Origin: an uncultured Actinomycetes bacterium | Lineage (GTDB): Bacteria; Actinomycetota; Actinomycetes; Nanopelagicales; Nanopelagicaceae | NCBI GenBank assembly: GCA_903919375.1 | Contig: CAIXHZ010000015.1 | Span: forward strand, 1 to 53,566 | Reading direction: 5' to 3' | Length of the DNA: 53,566 nucleotides | Shown here: piece by piece, positions 26,805-35,003 of the stretch | How the letters are laid out: every line of letters begins with the position of its first letter | Position numbering within the stretch: the first letter of the stretch is position 1 | Position numbers and translations under genes: made by a program | The notes under the pieces: generated by a model | What the model was told of the DNA's origin: nothing | Databases searched by the model: none | The model's input: only the letters and a program-made list of their open reading frames with translations

Positions 26805-27717
26805 AGCCCATTCGAGCCAACGCTTTAGGATCGCGCTGCCACTCTTTTGAGACTTTAACGTGCAAGCCCAGATAGACCTTTGCATCTAGGAAATTTTCGA
26901 TCGAACCGCGGGCGCGAACACCGATTGCTTTAAGCCGAGTTCCTTGTGGTCCGATGATGATGGACTTCTGGCTATCTCGTTCGATGTGTAGGGTGGCATG
27001 AATATCGTAGAAATTTTTATTCTCGCGCTTTGCCATTTCATCGATCGTAATCATGACTGAATGCGGTAGTTCTTCATATAGATTCTCAATTGCAGCTTCA
27101 CGAATCAGCTCTGTGATCGTTAATTCAGCGGCTTGATCTGTGGTGATGTCTTCTGGATAGAGCGAAGGCGAGAGTGGTAGGTGCTTGGACAGTAGATCGA
27201 GAATCAAATCTGTCTGCTCAAGTTTCTGAGCAGATAGCGGAACAATTTCTTGAACGTTAATCCCCAGCTTTTGGGCAAATTCATTAACAGCGTGAAGTTG
27301 AGCGATGAGCTGCTCCGGCTTTACGCGATCGATCTTGGTAACTGCAATAAAAATTCGCTTCTGGGTAGCAATCTGCTTGGCGATAAATTCATCGCCAGCG
27401 CCGATAGCTTCATCGGCCGGAATACAGATGAGCACGGCATCGACGGAGTCAATATTCTCACTCACCATGGCGTTGAGTCTGGTTCCGAGCAAAGTCTTTG
27501 GCTTATGAACTCCCGGCGTATCGACAACAATCATTTGGAAATCCGATCGGGAAATAATTCCACGAATAGGATTTCGGGTGGTGTTGGGATGCGGAGAGGT
27601 GATGACGATCTTCTTGCCCACGAGTGCATTTACTAGCGTGGACTTCCCTGTATTGGGGCGACCGACGATGGCAACAAAACCCGCTCGGTGCTGGCTCTGA
27701 TCTATCGATTCGCTCAT
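26794..27717 (-). CDS. era: GTPase Era
   Basis: A 307-residue GTPase that binds 16S rRNA and assists 30S assembly. G1 is GRPNTGKST (19-27), the G3 motif DTPG is at 66-69 and the G4 motif TKID is at 127-130. The C-terminal KH domain has the IIGPQGTRLKAIG signature and ends with VKVSKEW. It lies downstream of dprA by 16 bases on the same strand; its usual partners (ybeY, recO) are not adjacent. A GATGAT box 6 bases before the ATG is a weak candidate leaderless promoter. Confidence 0.96.
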   Translation of the reverse strand: MSESIDQSQHRAGFVAIVGRPNTGKSTLVNALVGKKIVITSPHPNTTRNPIRGIISRSDFQMIVVDTPGVHKPKTLLGTRLNAMVSENIDSVDAVLICIPADEAIGAGDEFIAKQIATQKRIFIAVTKIDRVKPEQLIAQLHAVNEFAQKLGINVQEIVPLSAQKLEQTDLILDLLSKHLPLSPSLYPEDITTDQAAELTITELIREAAIENLYEELPHSVMITIDEMAKRENKNFYDIHATLHIERDSQKSIIIGPQGTRLKAIGVRARGSIENFLDAKVYLGLHVKVSKEWQRDPKALARMGFTE

Positions 27718-27733
27718 AGGAGAATCATCTCAC

Positions 27734-28606
27734 CTAAAGCAGGGTCACTTGCGCAAATATTTCAGAGACCGATGAAACTAACTCCGCGCACCTTTCTGCC
27801 ACCAATCGATGGCATCCTTCGCTGGTCGGAGAAGTAATGAGCCCAGGAATAGCCATAACAGGTCTAAATATTTCAGCAGCATCTCGGGCAGTGCGAAGTG
27901 ATCCACTTCGATAAGCGGCTTCGACCACCACGGTCCCTCGTGATAGCGCAGCTATGAGTCGATTGCGGATCAAAAATCTCGATGGCATCGCCGGGACGCT
28001 CGGCATAACTTCACTCAGAAGCAGCCCGGTCTCTTCGATCTCTTCAAAGAGCTTTTCGTTGGCTGCTGGATATTTCACATGAGTCCCACATGCCAAGACT
28101 GCGATTGTCACTCCCTCGGCAACGATTGCTCCGTTGTGGGCGGCAGCATCAATCCCATAGGCACCGCCACTGACTACTGACCATTCTCGATCAACGATTC
28201 CTGCAGCAAGTTCGCCCGCAACTCGCACCCCATATGAAGTGGGATTTCGAGTACCGACAATGGCGATACTCTCCCCCAATTTTTCTAAGTTCTCTCGAGC
28301 TCCCTTGGCGATGAGTCCAAGCGGAGGCGCTGCCAAATCATTGAGACCACTCGGCCAATCTGCATCAGTGGGCGCGATGAAATAAGAATCTGCGGCAGCA
28401 ATATGAGCCAGAGCTGCATCCACAGATGTACCACGCAAGCGATCGGCAATCTTCGCAGCTGAATTCTTCTCGCCGTGATATCCCCCAGCTAATAATCGAT
28501 CAACAACAGCCAGCGGACCGTTTACTCTGACTTGATCACCCCAAAAAACTGATCCGCCTTCGATTGCAGCAAATAGTCTTACTCGAGCGCCGAATTCTTC
28601 GCTCAC
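27734..28606 (-). CDS. dprA: DNA-processing protein DprA
   Basis: A 290-residue DprA/Smf protein that loads RecA on incoming single-stranded DNA in natural transformation. The Rossmann-like core shows IVGTRNPTSYG, SGGAYGIDAAAH, LACGTHVKYP and FLIRNRLIAALS. GTG at 28606 is chosen since it overlaps the comM stop as GTGA and has AGGAGAG upstream; a longer frame would start inside comM. It lacks room for a C-terminal winged-helix, having little after the core. Adjacency to comM supports DNA uptake. Confidence 0.93.
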   Translation of the reverse strand: MSEEFGARVRLFAAIEGGSVFWGDQVRVNGPLAVVDRLLAGGYHGEKNSAAKIADRLRGTSVDAALAHIAAADSYFIAPTDADWPSGLNDLAAPPLGLIAKGARENLEKLGESIAIVGTRNPTSYGVRVAGELAAGIVDREWSVVSGGAYGIDAAAHNGAIVAEGVTIAVLACGTHVKYPAANEKLFEEIEETGLLLSEVMPSVPAMPSRFLIRNRLIAALSRGTVVVEAAYRSGSLRTARDAAEIFRPVMAIPGLITSPTSEGCHRLVAERCAELVSSVSEIFAQVTLL

Positions 28607-30120
28607 AAGTAGATCTCTCCTGTTTCGCGAAAGAGCAGGGCTTGCTGAGCATCTTCTAAAGACGGGATGGTTCTTCCATGAGAATCCGCAACGCTCCACG
28701 AGGTACGCAAGACTTTATGAAATCCTCGTACACTCAATCGCTCGGCGTCGAGTTCAGAATGCAAGAAGGCCATCGCCACTTTTGAGGCTCGATATTTCTT
28801 TCTCAGTGCAGATGCAGGAATTTCTGAATTAAGACGCCAACTTTCACCTGCAAAGCGCTCTGCCGCTAGAGCTCGTGCAGCAATTACTCGCTCCCTTACA
28901 ACTGCACTCGATTCGCCACTGTCGAACTCTGAAATCTCTATACGAGTGGGGCGTTCCACAAAAATCCGAAGATCGATGCGATCTAGAAGTGGCCCCGATA
29001 TTTTCTGAAGGTACCGCCGAATTGAGAGCGAACTACAACTACATGAACGTCCACGGCCGGAGAATTTTCCACACGGACATGGGTTGGCGGCAAGTACTAA
29101 GATGAATTTGGAAGGGTAGGTAATCGAACCTGATGCTCGGGTGATGGTTATACACCCTGATTCCAATGGCTGTCGCAGTGAGTCGAGCACGCCCTTCCCG
29201 CACTCTGGCGCTTCATCGATAAAGAGAATTCCGTTGTGAGCAAGTGAACAACTTCCGGGCCTCACAAGATGCGCACCCCCGCCCACCATTCCCACGGCTG
29301 TTGTGCTGTGATGAGGCGAAACAAATGGCGCGAGAAGAGAGATCTCACTTGACTCCAAAGTGCCATTAATTGATTGCAGTGCCGCAACTTCTAACGCATC
29401 TTCATTGCTCAGGAGCGGCAAAATCGTCGGAATGCGCTCGGCCAACATGGTCTTTCCTGTCCCCGGGGGTCCCATGAAGAGAATGTGATGCCCGCCAATT
29501 GCAGCTATTTCTAGCGCTTTCTTAGCCTCCCTCTGTCCCGCAACATCCGAGAGGTCTATGGAATTGGCCTTGGGCCCATCACTGTGAGGCAATGGTGAGC
29601 TTTGTGGAAATTCGCCAGTGCGCAGAAATCGCAGGACTTCGCTGAGGTGCGCGGCGCCGATTACTTCAATATCTCGTACTGCTCGACCTTCGTGCAGATT
29701 GCCGATGGGCAAGATCGCGCGTCGAAATCCCAACCGCTGAGCTGCAATAAGCGCCGGCAAAACTCCCCGAATCATTCGCACATCTCCACCCAGCGAGAGT
29801 TCGCCCAGAAAAATTGCATCATTATCGACTGGGAGAATGGCCTGCGCTTGCAATAGTGCGACTGCGATCGGTAAATCAAATGACGACCCAGACTTGGGTA
29901 GCCAAGCAGGTGAGAGCGAGACCGTCACTTTCTTATTTGGCCAACTCTCGCCAGAATTTATTAGCGCAGTTCGCACTCGCTCCCGAGATTCCGAGAGCGC
30001 CGTATCTGGCAGCCCGAGCAGGGTATATCCGGGCAAACCATCGGATATATCCACCTCGACTTCAATCAAATTTCCTTGCAACCCCACCAAGCCGATCGTT
30101 GCCACTCGTGCCAGCGGCAT
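28603..30120 (-). CDS. comM: ComM/YifB family AAA+ ATPase (Mg-chelatase-like)
   Basis: A 505-residue ComM-type helicase that extends DNA branch migration in transformation. The N-terminal Lon-like domain (about 1-170) is followed by Walker A GPPGTGKT at 217-224, Walker B ILFIDEAPE, and a Cys-rich segment NPCPCGKF with SCSCSS. The arginine-finger region LLDRIDLRI comes after. Its ATG overlaps the yraN stop by one base, and its stop overlaps dprA. The order yraN-comM-dprA is standard in Actinobacteria. Confidence 0.94.
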   Translation of the reverse strand: MPLARVATIGLVGLQGNLIEVEVDISDGLPGYTLLGLPDTALSESRERVRTALINSGESWPNKKVTVSLSPAWLPKSGSSFDLPIAVALLQAQAILPVDNDAIFLGELSLGGDVRMIRGVLPALIAAQRLGFRRAILPIGNLHEGRAVRDIEVIGAAHLSEVLRFLRTGEFPQSSPLPHSDGPKANSIDLSDVAGQREAKKALEIAAIGGHHILFMGPPGTGKTMLAERIPTILPLLSNEDALEVAALQSINGTLESSEISLLAPFVSPHHSTTAVGMVGGGAHLVRPGSCSLAHNGILFIDEAPECGKGVLDSLRQPLESGCITITRASGSITYPSKFILVLAANPCPCGKFSGRGRSCSCSSLSIRRYLQKISGPLLDRIDLRIFVERPTRIEISEFDSGESSAVVRERVIAARALAAERFAGESWRLNSEIPASALRKKYRASKVAMAFLHSELDAERLSVRGFHKVLRTSWSVADSHGRTIPSLEDAQQALLFRETGEIYL

Positions 30121-30479
30121 CAGAGCACGCCCAGTCGATAGTCATATTCCCATTCGCCCATGGAGTTTTTAAATACTGCGCAGCAATCAATTCGATATGG
30201 CTGGCCCCACGCGTTATGAGTTACAAGCCACGCCAGAGCTAACTTCTGCAATCGAAGCGCCTTAGTGGAGGTGATCGCCTCTAGCGGATGACCGAAATGC
30301 AATGAACTGCGCGACTTAACTTCAATGAAGACAAATGTGCCATCAGGTTCTCGGGCAATGAGATCGATTTCGCCTTCGCGGATGCGCCAATTGCGATCTA
30401 CAACCTCCATCCCAAGCCCACGCACATAATCAGCTACGAGCTCCTCGCCGACCTGACCAATTCTCTGTTTATATCCCAT
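30120..30479 (-). CDS. YraN family (UPF0102) predicted endonuclease
   Basis: A 119-residue restriction-endonuclease-like protein. The catalytic pattern is GEIDLIA with Asp39, then Glu53 and Lys55 in FIEVKSR, typical of the family. Its cellular role is not established. It lies between rnhB and comM in the conserved order. The ATG at 30479 has no ribosome site; TAGCCT ends 9 bases upstream, and a short reading frame with a good ribosome site begins 35 bases earlier and overlaps it, which may couple its translation. Confidence 0.88.
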   Translation of the reverse strand: MGYKQRIGQVGEELVADYVRGLGMEVVDRNWRIREGEIDLIAREPDGTFVFIEVKSRSSLHFGHPLEAITSTKALRLQKLALAWLVTHNAWGQPYRIDCCAVFKNSMGEWEYDYRLGVL

Positions 30480-30514
30480 AAGAAGGGAAGGCTAAAGCCT
30501 AAAAGTTTTTTCAT
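30434..30514 (-). CDS. Possible 26-residue leader peptide ahead of yraN
   Basis: A 26-codon frame starts at ATG 30514 with GGGAG 4 bases upstream, stronger than anything before yraN. It encodes a basic then hydrophobic peptide starting MKKLLGFSLPFLW and overlaps yraN by 46 bases in another frame. Actinobacteria usually have a DUF2469 gene in this slot, which is missing here. It could be a coupling peptide or chance. Confidence is low. Confidence 0.25.
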   Translation of the reverse strand: MKKLLGFSLPFLWDINRELVRSARSS

Positions 30515-30560
30515 AACTCTCCCGCGATGGCAACTGTGGAGTTCTCGCGCTTGTGAATTA

Positions 30561-31166
30561 TTAAGCGATGAGGGCTGCGATATTGGCAAAAGATTGGCGA
30601 TGAATTTCGCAGATGCCATGTTCTTTCAGTGCAGCAGTGTGCTTTGCCGTGATGTAACCCTTATGTCCCGCAAAACCATACTGTGGGTACTTCTTATCCC
30701 ATTCAATCATTTCGCGATCACGGGTTACCTTCGCCAAAATTGACGCAGCGCTGATGGAGATCGCTACTTGATCTCCTTTCCACACAGCCAGATTGGGCAT
30801 CGATAAACCTTCAATGGGATAGCCATCGGTTAATACATATTCGGGTTCGGTTTCTAATGCAAGCACAGCTCTGCGCATTCCTTCGAGATTGGATTTGTGG
30901 AGTCCTCGGTCATCGAGCTCTTGCGCAGTGATGGAAATGATGGAGTAGGCCATGGACTGCTCAATGATGACATCAAAGAGTTCTTCACGAACTTTCTCTG
31001 TAAGTGCTTTTGAGTCTTTCACTCTATTGAGTTCAGGGGCGAATGGGTCTTTCAAAATTGTTGCGGCAATTACAAGTGGGCCTGCACATGGACCTCGACC
31101 GGCCTCATCAACGCCAGCGATAACTCGTATTCCGGATTGAAGAAGCGTCTTTTCAATAATAGCCAT
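30561..31166 (-). CDS. rnhB: Ribonuclease HII
   Basis: A 201-residue RNase HII that removes ribonucleotides from DNA. Catalytic residues Asp20 and Glu21 lie in GVDEAGRGPCAGP, with a third Asp at 114 (VLTDG); the SILAKVTRD motif (142-150) is also typical. Length is normal. It follows lepB by 27 bases in the conserved rplS-lepB-rnhB order. An 81-base gap separates it from yraN, holding the possible leader peptide and a short AGGCT/AGCCT inverted repeat. Confidence 0.95.
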   Translation of the reverse strand: MAIIEKTLLQSGIRVIAGVDEAGRGPCAGPLVIAATILKDPFAPELNRVKDSKALTEKVREELFDVIIEQSMAYSIISITAQELDDRGLHKSNLEGMRRAVLALETEPEYVLTDGYPIEGLSMPNLAVWKGDQVAISISAASILAKVTRDREMIEWDKKYPQYGFAGHKGYITAKHTAALKEHGICEIHRQSFANIAALIA

Positions 31167-31193
31167 AGATTTAAGAGCCTTAGATATGGCTAC

Positions 31194-31877
31194 TTACTTA
31201 ACGCTCAAAACTGCTACTTTCGAAAGATCATGACCAACACTTAAGAATTTAATGTGATTGAGTGGCCAGACAACTTCAACCGCTCGTCCTACGACATCGC
31301 TCACAGGAACCATTCCTTTGTGCGGATCATCCGTATGGAAGCGTGAATCTGCACTTGCGCCACGATGATCGCCCATCACCCAGATAAAACCCTTGGGCAC
31401 TTGGACGCGAAAGGCGGTATCCGATGGCTTATTGCCAGCATAAATATAATTTTCGCTTACTGACGTTCCATTAATTTGCAGGTGTCCGGCTTTATCGCAA
31501 CAAGTAACGGTGTCGCCGCCTACTCCGATGACGCGCTTAATCAAATATTGCTTCGCTGGGTCCGGAAGGATTCCCACTGTTACCAATGCGCTCTTCACGC
31601 TTTCAACGGGGCCTTTGGCGGTATCGACTGGAGCTGCGCCGAGCCAATTTGCCGGGTCGCGAAAGACAACAACTTCGCCACGCTTGATATCGCTGAAGTA
31701 GGTGGCAAGTTTGTTCACGGCAATTCGGTCGCCGATTTGCAGAGTGTTCTCCATCGAGCCCGATGGAATAAAGAAGAAGTGAACGAAGAAGGTTTTAACG
31801 AGAACAGAGACAACAAGTGCCGAGATAACGATGACCGGAATTTCGCGAAGAAGCGAACCCTTCTTCGGCATACGCAT
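31194..31877 (-). CDS. lepB: Signal peptidase I
   Basis: A 227-residue type I signal peptidase that cleaves exported preproteins at the membrane. One N-terminal helix (about 12-34) precedes the catalytic Ser41 in PSGSMENTL and the general base Lys114 in YLIKRVIG; GDHRGASADSR is box E. The start is either of two ATGs two codons apart. It lies 25 bases after rplS. The two secreted proteins at 42164-45031 are the kind of substrate it would process. Confidence 0.95.
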   Translation of the reverse strand: MRMPKKGSLLREIPVIVISALVVSVLVKTFFVHFFFIPSGSMENTLQIGDRIAVNKLATYFSDIKRGEVVVFRDPANWLGAAPVDTAKGPVESVKSALVTVGILPDPAKQYLIKRVIGVGGDTVTCCDKAGHLQINGTSVSENYIYAGNKPSDTAFRVQVPKGFIWVMGDHRGASADSRFHTDDPHKGMVPVSDVVGRAVEVVWPLNHIKFLSVGHDLSKVAVLSVK

Positions 31878-31902
31878 CTGGGCGCCTACTGAGCTTGGTT
31901 AA

Positions 31903-32418
31903 TTAAGCTTCAGGAGTTGTTTCGACTGCTGCATCAATGGCAACTGCCTCTACGACAGGTGCTTCGACAACGGTCTCAACGACCTCTTCTGCCACTGGCT
32001 CAACGACTGCTTCTACAACAGGCGCTACAACCGGCTTAGCAACTGGAAGATCTTCAACGATGAATTCGTTGTTAGCGCCACGGCGCTCCTTGATCTTTGC
32101 AGCCTTACCGCGGAGATCGCGGAGGTAGTAAAGCTTGGCGCGACGAACATCTCCACGACGGACCATTTCAAACTTTTCGATAACTGGTGTGTGAACTGGG
32201 AAGGTACGTTCTACGCCGACACCGTTAGAGAGTTTGCGAACAGTGAATGTCTCGCGGATACCAGAACCCTGGCGACGAATAACGATTCCTTGGAAGACCT
32301 GGATACGGCTCTTGCTACCTTCGATAACACGAACGTGAATCTTGATTTCATCTCCGGAACGGAAGTTAATAACGTCGGTACGGAGTGAAGCAGCATCCAC
32401 TGCATCTAACACGTTCAT
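31903..32418 (-). CDS. rplS: 50S ribosomal protein L19 with acidic C-terminal tail
   Basis: A 171-residue L19. Residues 1 to about 115 are the normal ribosomal protein, ending KIKERRG. From about 125 to 171 there is an extra tail of Val, Glu, Ala and Pro with recurring VVE/VEA units and no Lys or Arg. A strong AAAGGA site precedes the ATG, and a TATGAT box at 32441-32446 (read on minus) is a likely -10. It leads the lepB-rnhB group. The gene that often precedes it, trmD, is replaced by an inositol monophosphatase. Confidence 0.95.
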   Translation of the reverse strand: MNVLDAVDAASLRTDVINFRSGDEIKIHVRVIEGSKSRIQVFQGIVIRRQGSGIRETFTVRKLSNGVGVERTFPVHTPVIEKFEMVRRGDVRRAKLYYLRDLRGKAAKIKERRGANNEFIVEDLPVAKPVVAPVVEAVVEPVAEEVVETVVEAPVVEAVAIDAAVETTPEA

Positions 32419-32517
32419 GGCAGGTCCTTTTCAGTAAACGATCATAAAAATCTTGCGAGTATCTTCTCGGCAAACCCCTATCCTGCCATAACTGGGCAGG
32501 AGGCCAAAATCGAGGTT
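32419..32517 (-). promoter_or_regulatory. rplS promoter and upstream hairpin
   Basis: This 99-base gap lies between the monophosphatase and rplS. On minus, TATGAT at 32441-32446 would start transcription about 16 bases before the rplS ATG. Upstream, a 7-bp inverted repeat (TCCTGCC/GGCAGGA, 32481-32501) may end the previous transcript, but has no T-run. I did not recognise a ribosomal-protein leader. Confidence 0.5.
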
Positions 32518-33291
32518 TTAGTCGATCTCCCGGACCAATTGAGCGTGGAGAGCGGGGCCAGCAGCGATCACCATAGCTTCATTGGGCTCTCCGCCATGGC
32601 GGCCAGTGACTCGGGCGCCCGCTTCTTGGGCGATCAGGCCGCCGGCAGCGTGGTCCCACTCCTTGGTACCGAGCTCAAAATAGGCATCGAGCGCGCCCAT
32701 TGCGACCATGCAGAGGTCCACGGCGGCGGCGCCATTGCGCCTGATATCGCGAATTCGAGGAATAAGACGAGAGAGAAGTTCGGCCTGGCCGGTGCGCTTG
32801 GCGATGTCATAACTCAGCCCCGTGGCGATCAAAGCTCGATCCAAAGTAATGGGGTCATTGCAGGTAATCGCCGTACCGTTATAGGTCGATCCCCCATCTC
32901 GCACTCCTTGCCATAAGCCATTAATGGTGGGGGCGAAGACAACGCCAACCTGCACGCCGTCACCATCTTTCACGGCGATGCTGACATTCCATCCTGGCAT
33001 GCCATAGAAATAATTCACGGTGCCATCGAGCGGATCGATCACCCAAGTAATGCCGGTGCTTCCTGTTCGATCGCTGCCCTCTTCGCCAAAAATTCCATCA
33101 TCAGGGCGCTGGGCAAGAATGGCGTCGACGATCAATTTCTCGCTCGCAATATCCATCTGAGTAGCGAAGTCGACGGCCGAACTCTTCTGATTGAGATCAA
33201 AAACCGCTGGACGTTGCCCCAAAAGCGCGCCGGCCTGCTGGGCAATTTCTGTAGCCAAGGCTAATAAATCTTTCTTGAGTTCCATATCCAT
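32518..33291 (-). CDS. Inositol monophosphatase family protein
   Basis: A 257-residue metal-dependent phosphatase. Ligands are Glu70/Glu71 (FGEEG), Asp86 and Asp89 in WVIDPLDGTVNY, and Asp213 in EWDHAAGG. It would dephosphorylate inositol-1-phosphate or a related sugar phosphate, and Actinobacteria use inositol for phospholipids and mycothiol. GGGAG lies 10 bases before the first ATG; an alternative ATG lies two codons in. It is divergent from sepH across 50 bases. Confidence 0.9.
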   Translation of the reverse strand: MDMELKKDLLALATEIAQQAGALLGQRPAVFDLNQKSSAVDFATQMDIASEKLIVDAILAQRPDDGIFGEEGSDRTGSTGITWVIDPLDGTVNYFYGMPGWNVSIAVKDGDGVQVGVVFAPTINGLWQGVRDGGSTYNGTAITCNDPITLDRALIATGLSYDIAKRTGQAELLSRLIPRIRDIRRNGAAAVDLCMVAMGALDAYFELGTKEWDHAAGGLIAQEAGARVTGRHGGEPNEAMVIAAGPALHAQLVREID

Positions 33292-33341
33292 GGTCGCAAT
33301 TCTCCCACCTTTCTCCTCACCCTTATGGCACTCTTTGCCCT

Positions 33342-34262
33342 GTGAGCGATGAAATCAATGTGAATTCCGACAGCAAGACCCCGTTGCGCCTGATCGGGCG
33401 TTCTGAAACAGGAAATGGCCTAGAGCTCACTGATGATGCCGAGAACTCCTTCATCCTTTCCATCGACGATGCCTTGCGCGCCGCGATCGCTCAACCGCGA
33501 CTTGCGGCCGTTGCATCTCCTGATGTTGAACGCGCCCAATTTAGCGTTAAGGAAATTCAAGCGCGCTTACGAAGTGGTGAAAGTATCGATGCCATCTCGC
33601 GCACCACTGACTGGGGCATTGAGAAGATTGAAAAATTTGCTGGTCCAATTTTGCAAGAACGCGCATATGTCATCGATATGGCTCTCAAGTCTGCACTTCG
33701 CCGCGAAGCCGCATCACCGCTCCTAGGCGCGCAAGCATTTGAACAACTATCCCAGCATGGCGCTGACATGGAAGAAGTTGAATGGAACTCTCATCGCAAT
33801 GCCGATGGCAGTTGGTCGATTATTTTGTTCTACCCATCGCGAGATGGCGTAAATACAGCGACCTGGTCTTTTGATTTAGCAAAGCAGATTTTAATAGCGC
33901 AAGATGATTCGGCTCGCTGGATTGCAGGCGATGCCCGCGAACCACGTCGCACCACTCCGACCCATGGCATGGTTTATGGCGCCGAAGGATCTAATCCACC
34001 GCCAACACTTTCTCCATCACCTTCTACAACTACGACACCCGCTGCACCAAGACTTGTTGCAGTTCGCGAAGAGATCGACCTCATCGACGATGAGACGGGC
34101 GAAGAAGAGATCGTCGAAATTTTCGAACTCGATATTGAACTCGATCAGCCAGTAGAAGATGAGAGCGATGCTCGAAGTGATGGCGTGAGCGCTCGCCCAA
34201 AGATTCCTTCTTGGGATGACATCATGTTCGGGGGCTCTTCTGCGCCCACCGACAATGATTAA
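33342..34262 (+). CDS. sepH: SepH-like cell division protein (DUF3071)
   Basis: A 306-residue protein matching SepH, the actinobacterial factor that stimulates FtsZ filament assembly. The conserved N-terminal helix-turn-helix segment reads FSVKEIQARLRSGESIDAI (about 67-85), followed by a TDWGIEKIEKFAGPILQERA continuation. A WSI/WSF-containing middle precedes a Pro/Thr linker and an acidic C-terminus from about residue 245. The start is GTG. A CACTCT box 7 bases upstream is only weakly promoter-like. Its dienelactone hydrolase neighbour converges with 21 bases between stops. Confidence 0.85.
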   Translation: MSDEINVNSDSKTPLRLIGRSETGNGLELTDDAENSFILSIDDALRAAIAQPRLAAVASPDVERAQFSVKEIQARLRSGESIDAISRTTDWGIEKIEKFAGPILQERAYVIDMALKSALRREAASPLLGAQAFEQLSQHGADMEEVEWNSHRNADGSWSIILFYPSRDGVNTATWSFDLAKQILIAQDDSARWIAGDAREPRRTTPTHGMVYGAEGSNPPPTLSPSPSTTTTPAAPRLVAVREEIDLIDDETGEEEIVEIFELDIELDQPVEDESDARSDGVSARPKIPSWDDIMFGGSSAPTDND

Positions 34263-34284
34263 TTAATCAACTAAATTAATTAAT
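34258..34284. repeat. AT-only inverted repeat between convergent genes
   Basis: Two copies of ATTAATTAAT (34258-34267 and 34275-34284), each self-complementary, flank a 7-base spacer and include the stop codon of sepH and the edge of the opposing stop. It could fold into a weak hairpin on either strand. Too AT-rich to be a convincing terminator. Confidence 0.55.
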
Positions 34285-34988
34285 TACCTTAACTTCGCAG
34301 CAAAAAACTCAAGCGTGCGTTTCCACGATAATTCTGCTGCTTGCGCTGCATAAACCTCAGGGCGATCATCGTTGAAGAATGCATGCGCTGTGCCTGCATA
34401 ATCATAGGTATCGATTGATCCACCAGCTGAAGTAATTTCTCGGACCGCTTCTTGAATGCCGGGCGCAGCAGATGTTCCATCACCTTCGGCGCAATGGATA
34501 AGCGCAGATTTGCCGGCAAAATTTCTCCATTCTGGTGCGTGACGCTCCCACGATGCGCCGGGGTAATAGGCAACAGCGGCAGTGATCTCTTCGCACAGGG
34601 TTGCGCTCCAGATCGAGAGCGAGCCACCCATGCAAAATCCCACTGTTCCTACCGAATGTGATGTGACAGCAGGATGAGCCAGTAAATAAGAGGCTGCCGA
34701 TGAAATATCGCTACCTGCTTGAACTAATTCGAGTTCCATTAATAATTTCTTGGCGGTATCCGGTTCGGCTGCGATTTGACCACGATAGAGATCTGGCGCC
34801 AATGCCACAAAGCCTGCCTGCGCGAATCGATCTGCAACACTTTTAATGTGTGGGACTAAACCCCACCACTCTTGAATCACAATAACTGCTGGACCGCTTC
34901 CAGATTCCGGAAGGGCTAGATAGCCACTGCCCTGAGAGTCGCCGCTTGCTTCTGGATTTCTGCTTTGATACGAAATTAACTCTCCCAT
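34284..34988 (-). CDS. Dienelactone hydrolase family protein
   Basis: A 234-residue alpha/beta hydrolase with a cysteine nucleophile. Cys119 lies in GFCMGG, Glu40 in QEWWG, Asp170 in EGD and His202 in AHAFF, matching the dienelactone hydrolase catalytic set. It may hydrolyse a lactone in aromatic breakdown, but no other genes of such a pathway are adjacent. It could relate loosely to the maleylacetate-reductase-like dehydrogenase at 44-1279, though they are 33 kb apart. Its start has a leaderless-type promoter. Confidence 0.9.
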   Translation of the reverse strand: MGELISYQSRNPEASGDSQGSGYLALPESGSGPAVIVIQEWWGLVPHIKSVADRFAQAGFVALAPDLYRGQIAAEPDTAKKLLMELELVQAGSDISSAASYLLAHPAVTSHSVGTVGFCMGGSLSIWSATLCEEITAAVAYYPGASWERHAPEWRNFAGKSALIHCAEGDGTSAAPGIQEAVREITSAGGSIDTYDYAGTAHAFFNDDRPEVYAAQAAELSWKRTLEFFAAKLR

Positions 34989-35000
34989 GGCTACACGCTA
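34989..35000 (-). promoter_or_regulatory. Leaderless-type promoter of the dienelactone hydrolase gene
   Basis: On minus, TAGCGT (34995-35000) is followed by 6 bases and the ATG at 34988. It sits 3 bases after the stop of the upstream phosphodiesterase gene, giving the hydrolase its own start. Confidence 0.55.
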
Positions 35001-35003
35001 CCC

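Noticed and set aside
32481-32501. Ribosomal L19 leader
   Set aside because: Only a simple 7-bp hairpin upstream of rplS; no match to a known L19 leader layout could be made.
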